DNA of 64,000 nt, taken from contig JARHVA010005485.1 of the NCBI GenBank assembly GCA_037957365.1, positions 1,014,001-1,078,000 of the forward strand, read 5' to 3'. The position numbers were made by a program, and so were the translations under genes. This DNA is from Torreya grandis. Lineage: Eukaryota; Streptophyta; Pinopsida; Cupressales; Taxaceae. The notes below the pieces were generated by a model. The model saw only the letters and a program-made list of their open reading frames with translations. It had not been told where the DNA came from and searched no databases. Positions 48,216-60,439 of the stretch are shown in pieces (position 1 is the first letter of the stretch; each line of letters starts with the position of its first letter).

Positions 48216-50154
48216 AAGAATCCCCCCCACGAAAATCACTTAAGCAAGAATCCCCCCCAAGCAAAAATAATTTTGGCACTTTATAATTAGTTCGGTTACA
48301 AATTCCACTTGCAATAATGGTTAAGTGGTGGTTTATAATTGGTGTATAATTTATCAAAAGAAGATGAGAGTGAATAAGTGAAAATATTACAAGACAATGA
48401 TATAAATTGATGTCATATTTATGAAGTACATGGAAAAATATGAACTTTAAAATATAATTACACTCAAAACAGGATTTTGATGAGCCCAAATGGAGTCCTG
48501 GGAGATCCAAAATGGACGACAAGCCTAAAAAATTTGTGAAAAAGTACCAACTATTTTTAAATTGATGATAAAAAAAGAAATTATCTGCACCACCATGTAG
48601 AAGGCAAAAAAATGGCAAAAAAAAAAAAAAAAAATCCTGTAAAACGGAGGTCATGTGATCAAGATATGCTCGTTTGAAGTTGAAATAAAATTTCAAGAAC
48701 ACCAATGGAAAGGGGGTTCATCCAAAATGTTGCCAAATTTAACGAAACTATCATTAAATTTAAAAATCTACCAACTTTAGCAAAACTACCACCAGATTTG
48801 GTGATTCATCAGATTTAGAGAATGTTCCCAGATTTAGAGAAATCCACCAAATTTAATGAAATATGCCAGATTTAATGAAACACACCAGATTTAGCGGAGG
48901 CCACCAGATTTGACCCAAAAATTTTCATTTTTTTGTTTGGAGGAATTTTCCATGTGGGAAAAATCAGAAAACCAGTCAATTGAAACACCAACCAAAATTG
49001 ACTAATTGCCAAGCATGAAAATGTGAATTTTTTTTTGTCTGAAAAAACCAACACACCCAGAGTATTTTTGAAAACCAGTAAACTTAAATTGGTAGAAAAC
49101 TAGGTAATTTGAGAATTTTATAGCACCCATATATTTTTCTTTTTCCCCTTCTTTCAACCCAAAATTGTAGAACCAACAAAGAACAGCTCGAGATTTTCTT
49201 CAGCAACCCAAAATTTGCAGAAACTAAAATTTTTGGAATTGTTTGTTTTTGACAAAACATAAAAAAACCCAATTTCACTAGACATCTAGTAATGTTTGTT
49301 GTTTTTGTTTGAATAAAACATATTAAAAAAATGTTGGTAGTTTTTTTTGTTTTTTTTGTAATTTTACAAAACTTAAAAAAAAACACATGCGAGTTTTGTG
49401 TTGGGGCATAGCCCCAACCAATGCCTCAGCGTAAGTTCTCTAATTTTTATTATTTTTGATTTTCAAAAAACCTTGTTTTTCTCTTTGTTTTTAAAAAAAC
49501 TTTGTTTTTTTTGTTTCCATTTTTTTTAATATCAAAAAAATTATATATATTTTTTGATGTAAAAAAACTTTCCTTTTTTTTTTGAAAGTTTTTTTATATG
49601 TTTCTTTCTTTTTGCTGATATAAATTTTTTCAAAATCTTTTTTTTTTAATTTTTAGTATTTTTCACAAGAATATAATTTTCTCTCTTTTTTTTTGCCAAT
49701 AAATATGAAAAAAAAATTACAACGAGATTAGTAAAATCGGATTTTTGAGAAAGGAGACTAGGAGTATTTTTTTTTTTAATTATAGTTTGAAGGGGAAAAG
49801 AAACATATTTTGGGAAAAAAAACCTTCAAATCCCTCTCCTTCAATCCGTTAGATGCATGCAGAATTGTGGCACAAACCACCTCATGATATAGCCTCCACT
49901 GCGTAGCTAGAATAATTGAGAGTGTTATACGATGTTCTAGATGTGATGGTGAGATCCAATGTGCTTCTAAAACACCTAAAAGGAACATGCAACTGAAACA
50001 CTCAAAGGAAGCTTCCCCCCAAAATCTGATTATTCTTCTCACGTCTTGTTGATTCTCAGGACCATCCCTACAGATGCAAGAGTAGAGCATACAAACAGTG
50101 AGAGAAATTCATAAATTAATTATCCTACTAGACTACCCTACTTACTTTAATTTA
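48216..50154 (-). other. Interior of minus-strand element, repeat-rich
   Basis: Includes a 28 bp duplication with CACTTAAGCAAGAATCCCCC (48207-48260), a poly-A run near 48619-48640, the CCAGATTT minisatellite, and long T/A-rich tracts at 49440-49770. Minus frames of 168 codons (48199-48705) and 104 codons (49776-50090) are open. The second starts about 75 bp inside the PBS, where gag would begin, but shows no gag motif. Confidence 0.5.
48732..48917. repeat. CCAGATTTA minisatellite
   Basis: Eight or nine imperfect units of about 18-22 bp on the theme CACCAGATTTAGCGAAA, with best copies at 48840-48915. Confidence 0.8.
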
Positions 50155-50165
50155 CTCTGGTACCA
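50155..50165 (-). promoter_or_regulatory. Primer binding site of minus-strand element
   Basis: CTCTGGTACCA, complement of TGGTACCAGAG, one base from the initiator-Met type TGGTATCAGAG; directly beside the LTR end TGTAAGATT. Confidence 0.75.
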
Positions 50166-50533
50166 TGTAAGATTGGGCAATAATCTAACAAATCTAGGGA
50201 AAGTATTTTAACTAAGAAAAGAAGATTAAATGAGGAATAAATTGTAATCACTCAAATAAATGAAACCATATGCAACACACATACATTGGAATGAGTTGGT
50301 TCACATAATAAGCTTACAAAAGAGGGTATTTATAAGAAATACCCCTCACCAACCATGCATAAGATTTTGACAAGTATCATGATCCTATGAGGTGAGACAA
50401 ATATGTAAAACACCTAAGTAAACTTTATTAGATAAGGTGTTAACATAATTAGATAGTGAAACCGGTTAAGGAGATGACCCTGTTCACAATTGATAGTGAA
50501 ACTAGACAAAAATTAACCTTGCTCACACCAACA
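50166..50533 (-). repeat. 5' LTR of minus-strand element
   Basis: 368 bp, partner of 38200-38565. TATA-like GTATTTATAAG near 50328. Confidence 0.85.
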
Positions 50534-51479
50534 CCTTTCTCTACCTCTACACCAATTGTCAAAGGTTGGTAGAGGGAATCAAATAAGTACTACATTGGAT
50601 TTGAAGGAGGACCAAGTGGATGAGTCACCCCTAGTTTTGGATTGCTTTGTCTTTCTCTCTTTTATTTTTCACTTTTTTTATAAGTTTTTTTTTTGCATTT
50701 GTAAGGATCATTAATCTGAGTTGTGGTAGATCCTTACTCATAAAAACACTTATACTTGGCTCTATGAACTAAATAAGATTGAATTCATACCTCCTCAATG
50801 CTTGTAACTAGTATATGATTATGGTTTGTAGATGAATATTAGTGATAGTGAATGCTTCCTCACATTTGTACTCTCTCCTTTACCATATTTAAATGTAGTT
50901 AATCATACTTACAAGCGCATAGTGTGATTGGATACATTAGTATGTATGGCAAGTGTAATCTTTCATTAGTGTCTTTGAGAGAATTATTGATCAGCTACCT
51001 TAGATCATGCATTAAGCTAAGCCTCTAAGTGAAATATTAATGTCTAGATAATATTTACTTGAGTAGTGAAATCAAGTTCATGTCATTATTCAGTGTTCTT
51101 AGTGCATGTTAGGCAAGTGAAAGAGATATTTTAGTGTATCACCATAGTTAGATAAGTTTTTTTTTTTCAGTTTCTATTCTTTTGTTTTTCCTTGTAAGTT
51201 GATAGTGTAGTGTAGAGTGCCCAACTAACACATCAATGGGAGTTGGTCCTTATAATCTAGAGATTCAATCCATATATTAGGCCACCCACATCCCAGGATT
51301 GTCTCCATATTACTCCAAACTATGAGGGCCTGAAACAACCTTTACAAGGTTACAAATTTGAGTAGATAATAATTTTTTTCACACCCAGTGGGATCAAGGT
51401 CCAAAGCACTGGAAATATTGTTGGTTTACTTCTACAGATCAGCCTTTGGAGCCATTCAAAATATCAATGGCATCTTCAA
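50534..51479. other. Start of interior between long direct repeats
   Basis: No frame or motif recognised. Presumably the 5' untranslated part of the older element whose coding remnant follows. Confidence 0.4.
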
Positions 51480-53900
51480 GTTCTATTACATGGTTATAGT
51501 AACCTAGGTACAGATTCAAGTAAGTTATGTTTTGATTTCACTATCTTCATGAAGTTTGATGGTTGTGTATGAGGAGAATTCATATGCTATACTTATCAAC
51601 CTTATAATGAGTCATACCAGTGTTGTCAAGATCCTTATCAGCTTTACCATGAGTCTTATCAGTCTTATGATTAGTCTTACTAGTAGTATGATGGTTCATA
51701 TCAGTTTTATAGTGTTCCTTATCAACCTTCATGTGATTCTAATTATATACCTCAGCAACCTTACTAAGACTTGTAAAATTCATATTTACCTCCTACCTCC
51801 TCTCCAACTTAAAATTATTTTTCCCCTACCATATCCTTGCTGGCATTCAAGCCAAATATGCTAAAGTCTGAAGGGGTGATGAGAACATGGGATAAAGAGT
51901 TAGATGTGATACCTCTTCACCTCATAGAGAAGATGAGGAAGTCAGTACAAATGCTATTGGATAAGTGGGAAGCAATTAGAGAGAAGAATCAATATATTAT
52001 AAATGATGAGTTGTATGAAATGAGCACCTTGATCTAATGGTGGGTAGAAAGATTAGTGAGGTGGGAGAATCAAGAGATCCAATCCAAACAACCTCAATCA
52101 TCTCTACCAACTCTTGGTCAATCTTCTTGTGTTCCAATTTTCCTTCAAGAATCACCTCCCCTTCCTAAAGAAACCAAGATATCTTCATCTTGGAGGCCTT
52201 TTTGGGCTATGATTCTAGGTTACACCATGTCAACTTTGGAAGTTAAATATTCTCCCATCCCTCTTCAAGAGCCCTTTTGTATCCCATATCATCCTTCTTG
52301 TGCTCCTTGTTCTCATGAAGTCATTTTCTATCCTCACATAGAGCCTCCAAGAGAGTCAATTCAATATCAAAGAGAACCTACTAGTTTCACAGCTCTACCC
52401 TTGAACCAAGTAGTTAAGTCTTGGGAGAAATAAGAGGAGGAGTGCCTAGATAATAAAATTAAAGTCAAGGAAGAAGATTGTGTGCCTATTCGAGCCTCAT
52501 ATACCTTTCCCCAAGACCCTCTAGTTGTTCCCTCATGGAAATAAGTTCAATAAAACATCCAAAGGAATGAAGGAGTGATTGTTGAATAGACTAAATCTCA
52601 AGATACATCTGAAATTGATAGAGTGGATCATGAGGGTGAAGAAGAAAATTAAGTATATATAGCCCAAATCAATTTATTTTCTCTCCAAACATTCCTAGAA
52701 GGCATCCCCAAATGTTCATGTTGTAGGAGTAATTCCTTCACTCCTAAGCAAATTCATGATCATATTCATTTCCCTCCCACCATCTCCCTTCTTAAAGAGA
52801 AGCATATTCTTTGGAGGATAGAGGAAGAAGTTGCAGTTGCAAGTAATTTTCAAAGAGAATGTGAGGAAGACATTTCAATTATGTATGAGGAATAAATTTT
52901 CATTGGTACTCCTCTTAGTGAGAGCAGATGCAATTTAATTTTTAGAGAAGGTGAAGATGCTGCATCAAAAGGTATATGATATGTTGACTTGTTTCAAGAT
53001 CTCCCATTTGGTGTTACTGAAGACCATGACAAAGAGATCATAGATTATCAATAGGAGACGTTCTTAGACCATCTTAATGAGTTTTAATATCTTTCATAAG
53101 TATAAATTTAGTTAGATGCCCCTCATGGTATTAAAAATGTGCAAGAAAAATAATATCTTGATGAAGAAGTACTACTTGATTTGGTGGAAGATCCAATAGA
53201 GGTTCTTGATCTACATGCAATTGTTTATCAAGATGATGTTGATGAAGAGGATTCAATTGAATAAGTTATAGCTATTGATGAGATTGATGAGTCAAACTTT
53301 TAATTGCATCATGATCTTATAGAATACCTTAAGGTTCTTGACAATATTTTAGCTCCTAATGAGGAAGGTAAGAAAGTGATTCATGATGTTTCTTCTGAAG
53401 ATGCTAATAAAAAGGATGGTGAAAACATGTGGCAGTAGTATGACAGCATTTGTAATGAGTGTGAATTTATTAAGGGTCCCATATCTCCTATAGAGTAGGC
53501 ATAAGACATTGAAGAAGTGGTGCTCTCTCCAAGACATCAAGAAATAAGTCTGAACAAATTTTCAGCTCCTAAAAAACTAATTGAAGAATGGCATCACCAT
53601 TTTCAACTTTCTCAAGACATTTAGTCTCTAAACATGTTTCGTGAGAAATATGAGGCAGATAAAGAGAAGTTGGTTGAGATTTTTGAAAGGCTAGAGTAGA
53701 TTTCAAGTGATGGTAAGCAGCAGTATGGCTTAAGTGTTGAAGTACAAGATGAATATGTCTTCGTTGGTGACTACTTTTATATTGTTTACTCATTTGAATA
53801 CATGATAAGAGATTAAAAATTAATAAGCATTGCCTATCAAGCACTATGTTCAAGAGGTAGTTTGTTTCACACCCTTACTCATCACATGAAAAATATGATC
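51480..53900 (+). pseudogene. Decayed Tyr/Gln-rich retroelement-like frame
   Basis: One reading frame stays in register for about 800 codons with about 25 stops, most explained by CAG/CAA to TAG/TAA changes. It opens with a low-complexity block (about 51590-51760) of SYQ/PYQ units (YQPYNESYQCCQDPYQLYHE). Then come a charged segment (IEKMRKSVQMLLDKWEAIRE), a proline-rich part (52056-52433 open, LQESPPLPKET), and a long acidic region (EEDCVPIRASYTFPQDPLVV; VLDLHAIVYQDDVDEEDSIE). No zinc knuckle, protease or RT is visible. It sits between the long direct repeats, as a gag or extra ORF of a large old LTR element would. Family unknown. Confidence 0.5.
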
Positions 53901-54823
53901 TCAAAATCTTCCCTTTTGGTCTAGGAGGACCAATTTTAGCAGGTTAGTTTGTACATAGTAGTTTGCTTAGGTTTGTTTGTGTTTAAAATAAGTTCTTAGT
54001 TATCACTTGTATCTTTTATTTTAGTTTCCCTTGTTTTGTGTGTATTCATTTTCCTTATTTAGATGTGAAATCAATCATCTTATCTTGTTCATGAGTCTTG
54101 CAACCAAGTTTAAGGTATGATCATGTGTATTTCAGAATGTAAGAGATACTTTGTGAGTCCAAAAAGACTTGTAAATCTACTGGTTCATAAGCATAGCATG
54201 CATGCTTCCTAACTGAGTCACCAAAATATTGACAAGTTTGACCTCTCAAGTCAAACTATCACCCATATAATCCAAAACATTTCTTGACATGCTTATACAA
54301 CCTTGTTCATAAGTTTTGTGATGGTTTGATAGTATTCAATTGATCTTCGTAGATATTTTTAGCATTGTTTAAGGTAATGTCTTTGCTGAGATTTCCAATG
54401 CCTTTAAAGTCAGTCTTGTGGGTCTTATGGGTATGTTATTTTGTGTTAATAGGGTACATAGTCTATCAGGTTGAGTCCCTTCACTTGATCACTTGGTTTA
54501 AAACTCATTAGTCTTGTTTGATGAAAATAAAGAATTTTAGCATTTTTAAGGTTTTTGGAAAAACCTAGGCTTTAATTATGGTCAAATCAAACCTTTTCAA
54601 GGCTATTTTATTTCATATAGCATTAGATCCAATGATGAAAAGGTTGATTAAAGTTAAATATGTCTTTCCAAAGCTATTTAAGTCATCCAACCATGCACTA
54701 GTCTTCCACCATACTTTTCATGCACTCTAAAGTCATTTAAGACATTTTTTTAAAGCGAAATTAAAGATTTGTATAGACCTTTTCAAATGATAAACATTTT
54801 TAAAAGTTTTCTAATTTTCATAT
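53901..54823. other. Non-coding stretch before repeat copy B
   Basis: T-rich, no frame. No clear polypurine tract at the repeat border, which weakens the LTR reading. Confidence 0.4.
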
Positions 54824-57390
54824 TGTCAGGATAAAGTCAAGAGTATCAATTTGCATGACAAGTCATGATCAATTAGTTTAGTTTCAGCTCTAAACAGGCA
54901 GTTTAAATCACTTGTATAGATTTTAAGAGCCCACTTTCATATCAAAATGGTTTCAAAGCATCTCTCCATATCCCATAAGTCATTTTCACCTTCAAGAAGT
55001 TTACACAGGTCTCAATAAGACAAAATCAACACCCTCTCTCCTATCGATCTCTTTACAATCTCACAAAGGCTATTTTCATGTGAATAGTACACATCATACT
55101 AGTTAAGTTGGATGATAAGATCTTGACCATAGTTGGAGAACCCTATGGAATCTCAATTAGTGTCATTGATTTTTGATTGAGTTTTTTATCTTTATGAATA
55201 ATCTTTAAGGAGCTAAGGTGTTTTTTTAGGCTCAAAATTCCATTGTCTCAATTTTGGACATCATAGTTATAATTCAAATTCATGGAGGCAAGTTAAATAT
55301 TTCATAGGTTCCTTAGAGGTCCACACAACCCTCCTACATCATTCTCCATCACCATCTAGCACAAATATACATTGGTCAAGCAAGAAGCTCTCATGGTTAC
55401 AAGTTAAATTATCTCATGGTCCGAGCGAAAATGAGACCAAAGATGTATGCTATTAACATTTGTGTGGAGTTTAAAATATAAACTTACCCTATATATATTT
55501 CGCAAGGTCACCAAAAGTCCCATCAACACTCAAATGGTTTTAGATTCCATATATGCATGCTAGGCTTTCTTGGTGCAGGTCTTCATGAGGTTTCAGGAAG
55601 ATGTAGCTTGTTTAAGATCTTCCAAGTGTTTGGATTGAGTAATTCCAACCCTGATCCAAGTATGTAACATGAGAAGAGAGTTATTTAAAGTTATAAATTC
55701 AAGGTAATGAGTATGAGTCTCATATACATTCTCCATAAGGACTTAAACAATTTTATCCACACACGGGTCCTTAGACCTATAAGTGGATATCCATGAATCT
55801 ATGTTGCATATTGAGGGTGTTTTGGTAATGAATATATGAACATAAACTCATAGAGATTCATATGATCTTGATATAATTGACCTCTTTATTAAAATCATGA
55901 ATTAAATCAGGACTCGAACTCCCATGCACAAGTCTTGCACAAAAACTAAATGTATAAGCACAGGCTTGCATATGTAAATGAGATAATTTGAGATTTGTGT
56001 GTTTTATTAAGAAGTATACAGACCATAGAAGATGATAAATAATTGGAAAGATTTGATACAGTCTCAAGGTATAAAAAATACTCAAGGCACTAATTCTAAC
56101 AATCTATAGAAGCAGGAAAGAGACCTACATGTTTTAAATCTATAGGTCCTTATCTTGAACTAAAAATACAATGGTCATGTAATGGTGATAGGCATTGAGA
56201 CATGATTCAGTGTAGACATGTCAAAATACACAAGTCAATGTAGACACCTAGGTGGTTTAAGAGCTAAAGAAAAGTTGAAATGATGGAGTGTGCATCCCTA
56301 ATGCCTATACATTGGTTTAATTTTGAAGATAAGAAGGCAGAGTTTAAAGATGATATGAAAAGGTCATGGAAACACTCTTACACAAGCTTCAATAAGATAA
56401 AAGTTAATAATGTTCATGGCATTTTCATCTTAAACACCTACAGTTACGCAATCAACTCAATACCTATAGGTTTAAACAGAGTATGAGAGAGAGCTTACAA
56501 GGTCAAAAAGGGGATTATATGTTTTGAAATATGTTGAGGAAGTTCAAAGTATTTAATCAAATTCTCAACATCATGTAAGAGTTTTTGAGTTGCTCACTGA
56601 CTTATATAGAATCTTAAAATGCATACATAGTCAGGACTAGAAGGAGACCTACAGTGAAAATGGTTTCCTATAGGACTGATCAAGTGATTCAAGTGGTTTC
56701 TAAACTTGAGAAGATGATGTATGAGAGTTTGTAGTTTAGATAAGTGAATAAGTATAAGAAACCATTTAAGGAAAATGATACCTATTGAAATTTGGAGGTT
56801 CAAAAGGTGACTGGTCAGTACTCATCTCAACCCTACCTTCACAGCCATAAAGCGACAAGCCTATTTAAAGCTGTAAATTGGTTTTCAAGCATGATATATT
56901 CTTTAATTTGAATATAGGTTAGAGTCATAGTGAAAACAAGGCAGGCTCTTTAACTTTGAGTCAAATTCATCTCCATGAAGTAAATTTAGTCATAGGGATC
57001 AATGTTTAAGAGAGTCAAATGTCATCATATAGGCCAGCTTATAGGCTAACAGTCAAGATTGTTTAAGAGTTCAACTATCCCTAAAGTGTGGATATGAATA
57101 GGCAGTGTATAAAAATCAGGTTGTCTATTTAGATGAATAAAAGTATAAAGAACCATTTAAAATCATAAAGACTCAAATGATGATCAAAAGGTGACTCAAA
57201 CAAGATTCATTTCCACTTCTGCATACACAGGTAGGTTTGTAGGTATAGACATGTGAAAGTGATTTGATGAGGGTTATATGAGAGGATAAAATCCATTGAG
57301 AAGGTGTTAGTAGTTTTAGGGAAGCACCTCATGAGATTTCCAACCCCTTCAATATTGAAGTACTCAAACATTTGATTCTAAGGTCACTTT
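54824..57390. repeat. Long direct repeat, copy B (possible LTR)
   Basis: Partner of 33773-36340, direct orientation. It is cut at 57390 (AAGGTCACTTT) by the next Copia insertion; the corresponding place in copy A is 36340 (GGGTCACTTT), so the rest of this copy should lie beyond the window. Confidence 0.65.
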
Positions 57391-58245
57391 TGTTAGGATC
57401 TTCCTTAGAGTACAATTGATTACCTTTGTATAAGCAACTAAATACGAAATTAAACCAGAAGTAATAAGTAACTAGAATTCAAAAATAGCAAAGAATAGGA
57501 GATACGAGAAACAATACAATCTATATTAACACTCTTCCAGAAGGAAATACAATGAAAAAATCTCACTCTTCCCACACCTCTTGGGTGTACAGTAATTCTC
57601 CCTCAAGAGTTCTCTCTCTCAATCAATTACAACCAACTCAAACACAAAGTTGTTCCCTCCAGTCAATGACAATCAACCCAATGGTTGTTGTTGCCTACTT
57701 CCACCAAGCACCACCGGTGACAATCAACTCAATGGTTGTTTTGCCTATCTTGACACAAGCAGATCTCCTTGATCTTTCACCTTTGCAGATCTAATTGACC
57801 TTGCTCACCAAGCAAACCTTCTTGATCTTGCACACTTACAGATCTAACTGATCTTGCTTCCCTGTAAATCTTCTTGGTCTTGCACTCTTGCAGACCTTCT
57901 AGATCTTACACTTGAGGATCTAATCTTTTAGTCCTTGATTACAATATAGTTCCATGGGTCTCTTAAATAGATCCAAAACCAAACAATAATTAGAAACATA
58001 AACTCAAGACTAAAATTAGTCTTTACATGCAAACTCACTATTCATCTAAAATTAGAACAGTTTTGGAAACACACAGGTGATCGACGTCGGTTCCTGTCTG
58101 ACCGATGCCGACCTACCATAACCGATGCCGGTTACTGTGTATCTAGAGATGACTGATGTCGGTTGGCCTAACCGATGTCGGTTACTCTGTAACTCAACAA
58201 CCTCCACATTTGTATCAGTAAAGCTTTTAGCTCCACAACTTAACA
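57391..58245 (-). repeat. 3' LTR of older Copia copy
   Basis: 855 bp, TGTTAGGATC...CTTAACA. Compared with 60440-61154 it has an extra ~50 bp between two CAGATCTAA-TGA-CTTGCT words, a repeat-mediated indel. GACGTC at 58083 with decayed CCGATGCCG/CCGATGTCGG copies to 58190. Confidence 0.9.
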
Positions 58246-59380
58246 ATCTCTCACTTGGAGATAAACAACTGCACCTGTACCTGTACCTGTACCTATACAA
58301 CAACATCCTCTAATTTGTTTCCGGCTTGTATCTCCATCTTCAAGTTCAATCTTGAAGATCAACCACCAACAGTGAACACATATCCTGTGGTGCTTCTCCT
58401 GTCATCCAAGTCACCTGTCTATCCAAATCTACATACTCATGTAGAGAAGTGCTTGACCCTGCATAGCATAAATACCTGCTGTTGGTCCCTCTCAGATATC
58501 TGAAAATCCACTAAACTGCTTTTCAGTGCTCTTTTCTTGGATTGGCCATAAACTTACTGACAACTCTCACTGCTTGGGCAATATCAGGTCTAGTACATAC
58601 CATGTACTCAACCTCATCATGTGATTTAGGACACTATTCATAGCTCAACTTGAACTGTCCAACCATAGGTGTGCTTATCGATTTTGCATCCTGTAAATTA
58701 AACCTCTCCACTACCTTATTCACATAATCTTCTTGAGACAAAATTAACCTGTGATTTTTTCTGTCTCTAAAAATACGCATGCCAAAGATTTTTTTTGCTC
58801 CTCCTAAATCCTTTTTAGTAAATGTTTGAGTTACTTTTACCTTTAGCTCAGCAATTCCCTGCATGTGTGACCCTACAACAAGCATATACACTACATACAG
58901 TAATAGGATAATGTAGCTATCATTATCCAACCTAGTAAAATAAACACAATGGTCACATTGACATTGACTAAAGCCCTACTTTGTCATAAACTTGTCAAAC
59001 CTCAAACACCATTGTCTTGCAGCTTGCTCAAGACCATATAACCTGGCCTTCTGTCTCACCTGTCCATTCTCTCCTTTCTTTAACCTGTGAATCTATTCGT
59101 CTTTCAGTGCTTTCTTTTTGGCTGGCAACTCTACCAAATCTCACATTTGGTTCTTTTCCAAGGAATCAATTTCTTCATTCATGCCATGCTCCCACTGTTT
59201 TCTGAATTCTACTTGCATTGCCTCTTCAAAACTTCTTGGTTTTCTACCATCAGTGAGCAACAAGTAGTGTAAAGAAGGGGAATAACAAATTTGAGGCTTA
59301 CTTACCCTTTCAAACTTCATGGGCGTTTGAGACTCCTTGACAGCTTGCTGTCTACCCAAATTTCATTTTAACAGTGACCG
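58246..59380 (-). pseudogene. Copia RT/RNase H remnants
   Basis: Minus strand. Near 59359-59141 an open frame reads SQTPMKFERVSKPQ and SLHYLLLTDGRKPRSFEEAM, the N-terminal lead of Copia RT. At about 59000, ARL joins directly to YGLEQAARQWCLRFDKFM, so fingers and palm are deleted. Then LLLYVVYMLVVG, where YVDD has lost both Asp, and KDLGGAKKIFGMRIFRDRKN to GQFKLSYE (open, 58930-58634), the thumb/connection. Near 58620-58560 comes RNase H start-like DEVEYMVCTRPDIAQAV. The C-terminal RNase H is replaced by a tail with an (ACCTGT)n hexamer run at 58270-58300. Not functional. Confidence 0.85.
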
Positions 59381-59575
59381 ATCTCAGTCATCTTTGGTTG
59401 ACCTCAGTCTGCACCCGACCGATGTCGATTCCACCTGATCGTCGATGTCGATTTTTTTACTGACATCTGTGTCCACTTACCCGACATCACCGACTTTGGT
59501 CTCCACTAGACTGACGTCGGTTTCTGTCTGATCGACGTCAATTTTTCCCTAATCGACGTCGGTGTCTGTGTTTTT
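59380..59575. repeat. GACGTC palindrome array in linker, older copy
   Basis: GACGTC at 59513, 59534 and 59555 (each 21 bp apart) with decayed copies (CCGATGTCG, CCGACATCACC) to 59380. Same place in the coding order as the 40851-41060 array. Confidence 0.75.
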
Positions 59576-60360
59576 TTGTGAGTGATGATTTTTACCCATG
59601 AGCTCATTTTAGATCATAACCTTGTCCAAATCAACATTGCCCTACTCAGAAATATTCAGCCTCTTGAGCTGATCTCTGTCCATCATCTTCTCCTTGAAAA
59701 CCAAAGCTTTCTAATTCTTAACATTTGACTTAAGAACATGCATTCTCTTCTCACTCATGTGACCAATCCTACAGAGCCACATCTTTGCATCTACATCTGA
59801 AGTAGATAAAATAGAAGGAGAATCAGTAATACAAGTAGATAGATAAAGTGTACCTACTTTCTTATCTCTTGCTAATACAAGTGCACCCTTGAAAATTTTT
59901 TAAGATTCTGTTGTGAGAGTTACTGTGCAACCCTCATCACTCAACTTTTCTATATAAATTAGACTCCTCTTCAAAATGAAAACATGCATGACATCCTTCA
60001 ACACCCATATGTTGCCAGTCTGCAATTTTAGCTGCACTTTTCCTTTGCCAATAATTTGACAAGGGTCACCATCCCCTAAATAAATTTTTTCAAAGTCTCC
60101 ATAGACATAATCATGAAAAAATTCTATATTTGGGGTTGAATAAAAAGAGGCACCAGAATCTAAAACCCAAAATTCTACTTTATCTAAGGAAAATATAAGA
60201 GCATCCTGTGCAACAATACCTGCATCATTTGCTTCTTTATTTCCTTCATGCTGATCTTCTACCAACCAACAATATTTCTTTACATGCCCTTTCTTTCTAC
60301 AATACAGATAATCTTCTATCTGCATCCTCCATAATTGATAATTCTTGTCATTGAATTTTT
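59576..60360 (-). pseudogene. Copia gag-protease remnant with gag deletion
   Basis: An open frame of 141 codons (60325-59900) begins MQIEDYLYCRKKGHVKKYCW: the gag start (MQIEDYLY) is joined straight to the zinc knuckle, so about 200 residues of gag are deleted and the first knuckle Cys pair is disturbed. WVLDSGASFYSTP (protease active site, Asp kept) follows, then DVMHVFILKRSLIYIEKLSD. Downstream are GAG-pre-integrase-like MWLCRIGHM and KALVFKEKMMD, the same jump past integrase as in the young element. Confidence 0.85.
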
Positions 60361-60439
60361 TTCACTCAAACAAAAACTCTTGTGAGTGACCTGTAATCAA
60401 CAAACACTACCCTGCTCCGAACCAGGCTCTGATACCAAC

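Larger units (their letters stand above)
38200..50533 (-). mobile_element. Minus-strand LTR element with nested insertions
   Basis: Direct repeats 38200-38565 and 50166-50533 (366 and 368 bp) begin TGTAAGATTGGG and end CCAACA, i.e. TGTTGG...CTTACA on the minus strand. At the right repeat the minus strand has a primer site TGGTACCAGAG just after the LTR; at the left one a C-run with TTAAGTGTAAC is the complement of a PPT. The element's own minus-strand interior (38566-38972, 43645-44689, 48216-50165) shows no Copia domain, so it is non-autonomous. It holds a young Copia element and a reversed pol-bearing copy of its own family. No clear target duplication was seen. Confidence 0.75.

Noticed and set aside
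48199..48705. 168-codon minus frame
   Set aside because: Length comes from low-complexity T/A-rich DNA and a poly-A tract (poly-Phe). No domain; it covers the end of an LTR and a short duplication.
38195..50538. Target duplication of the minus-strand element
   Set aside because: Left flank ATTTT and right flank CCTTT differ; not supported.
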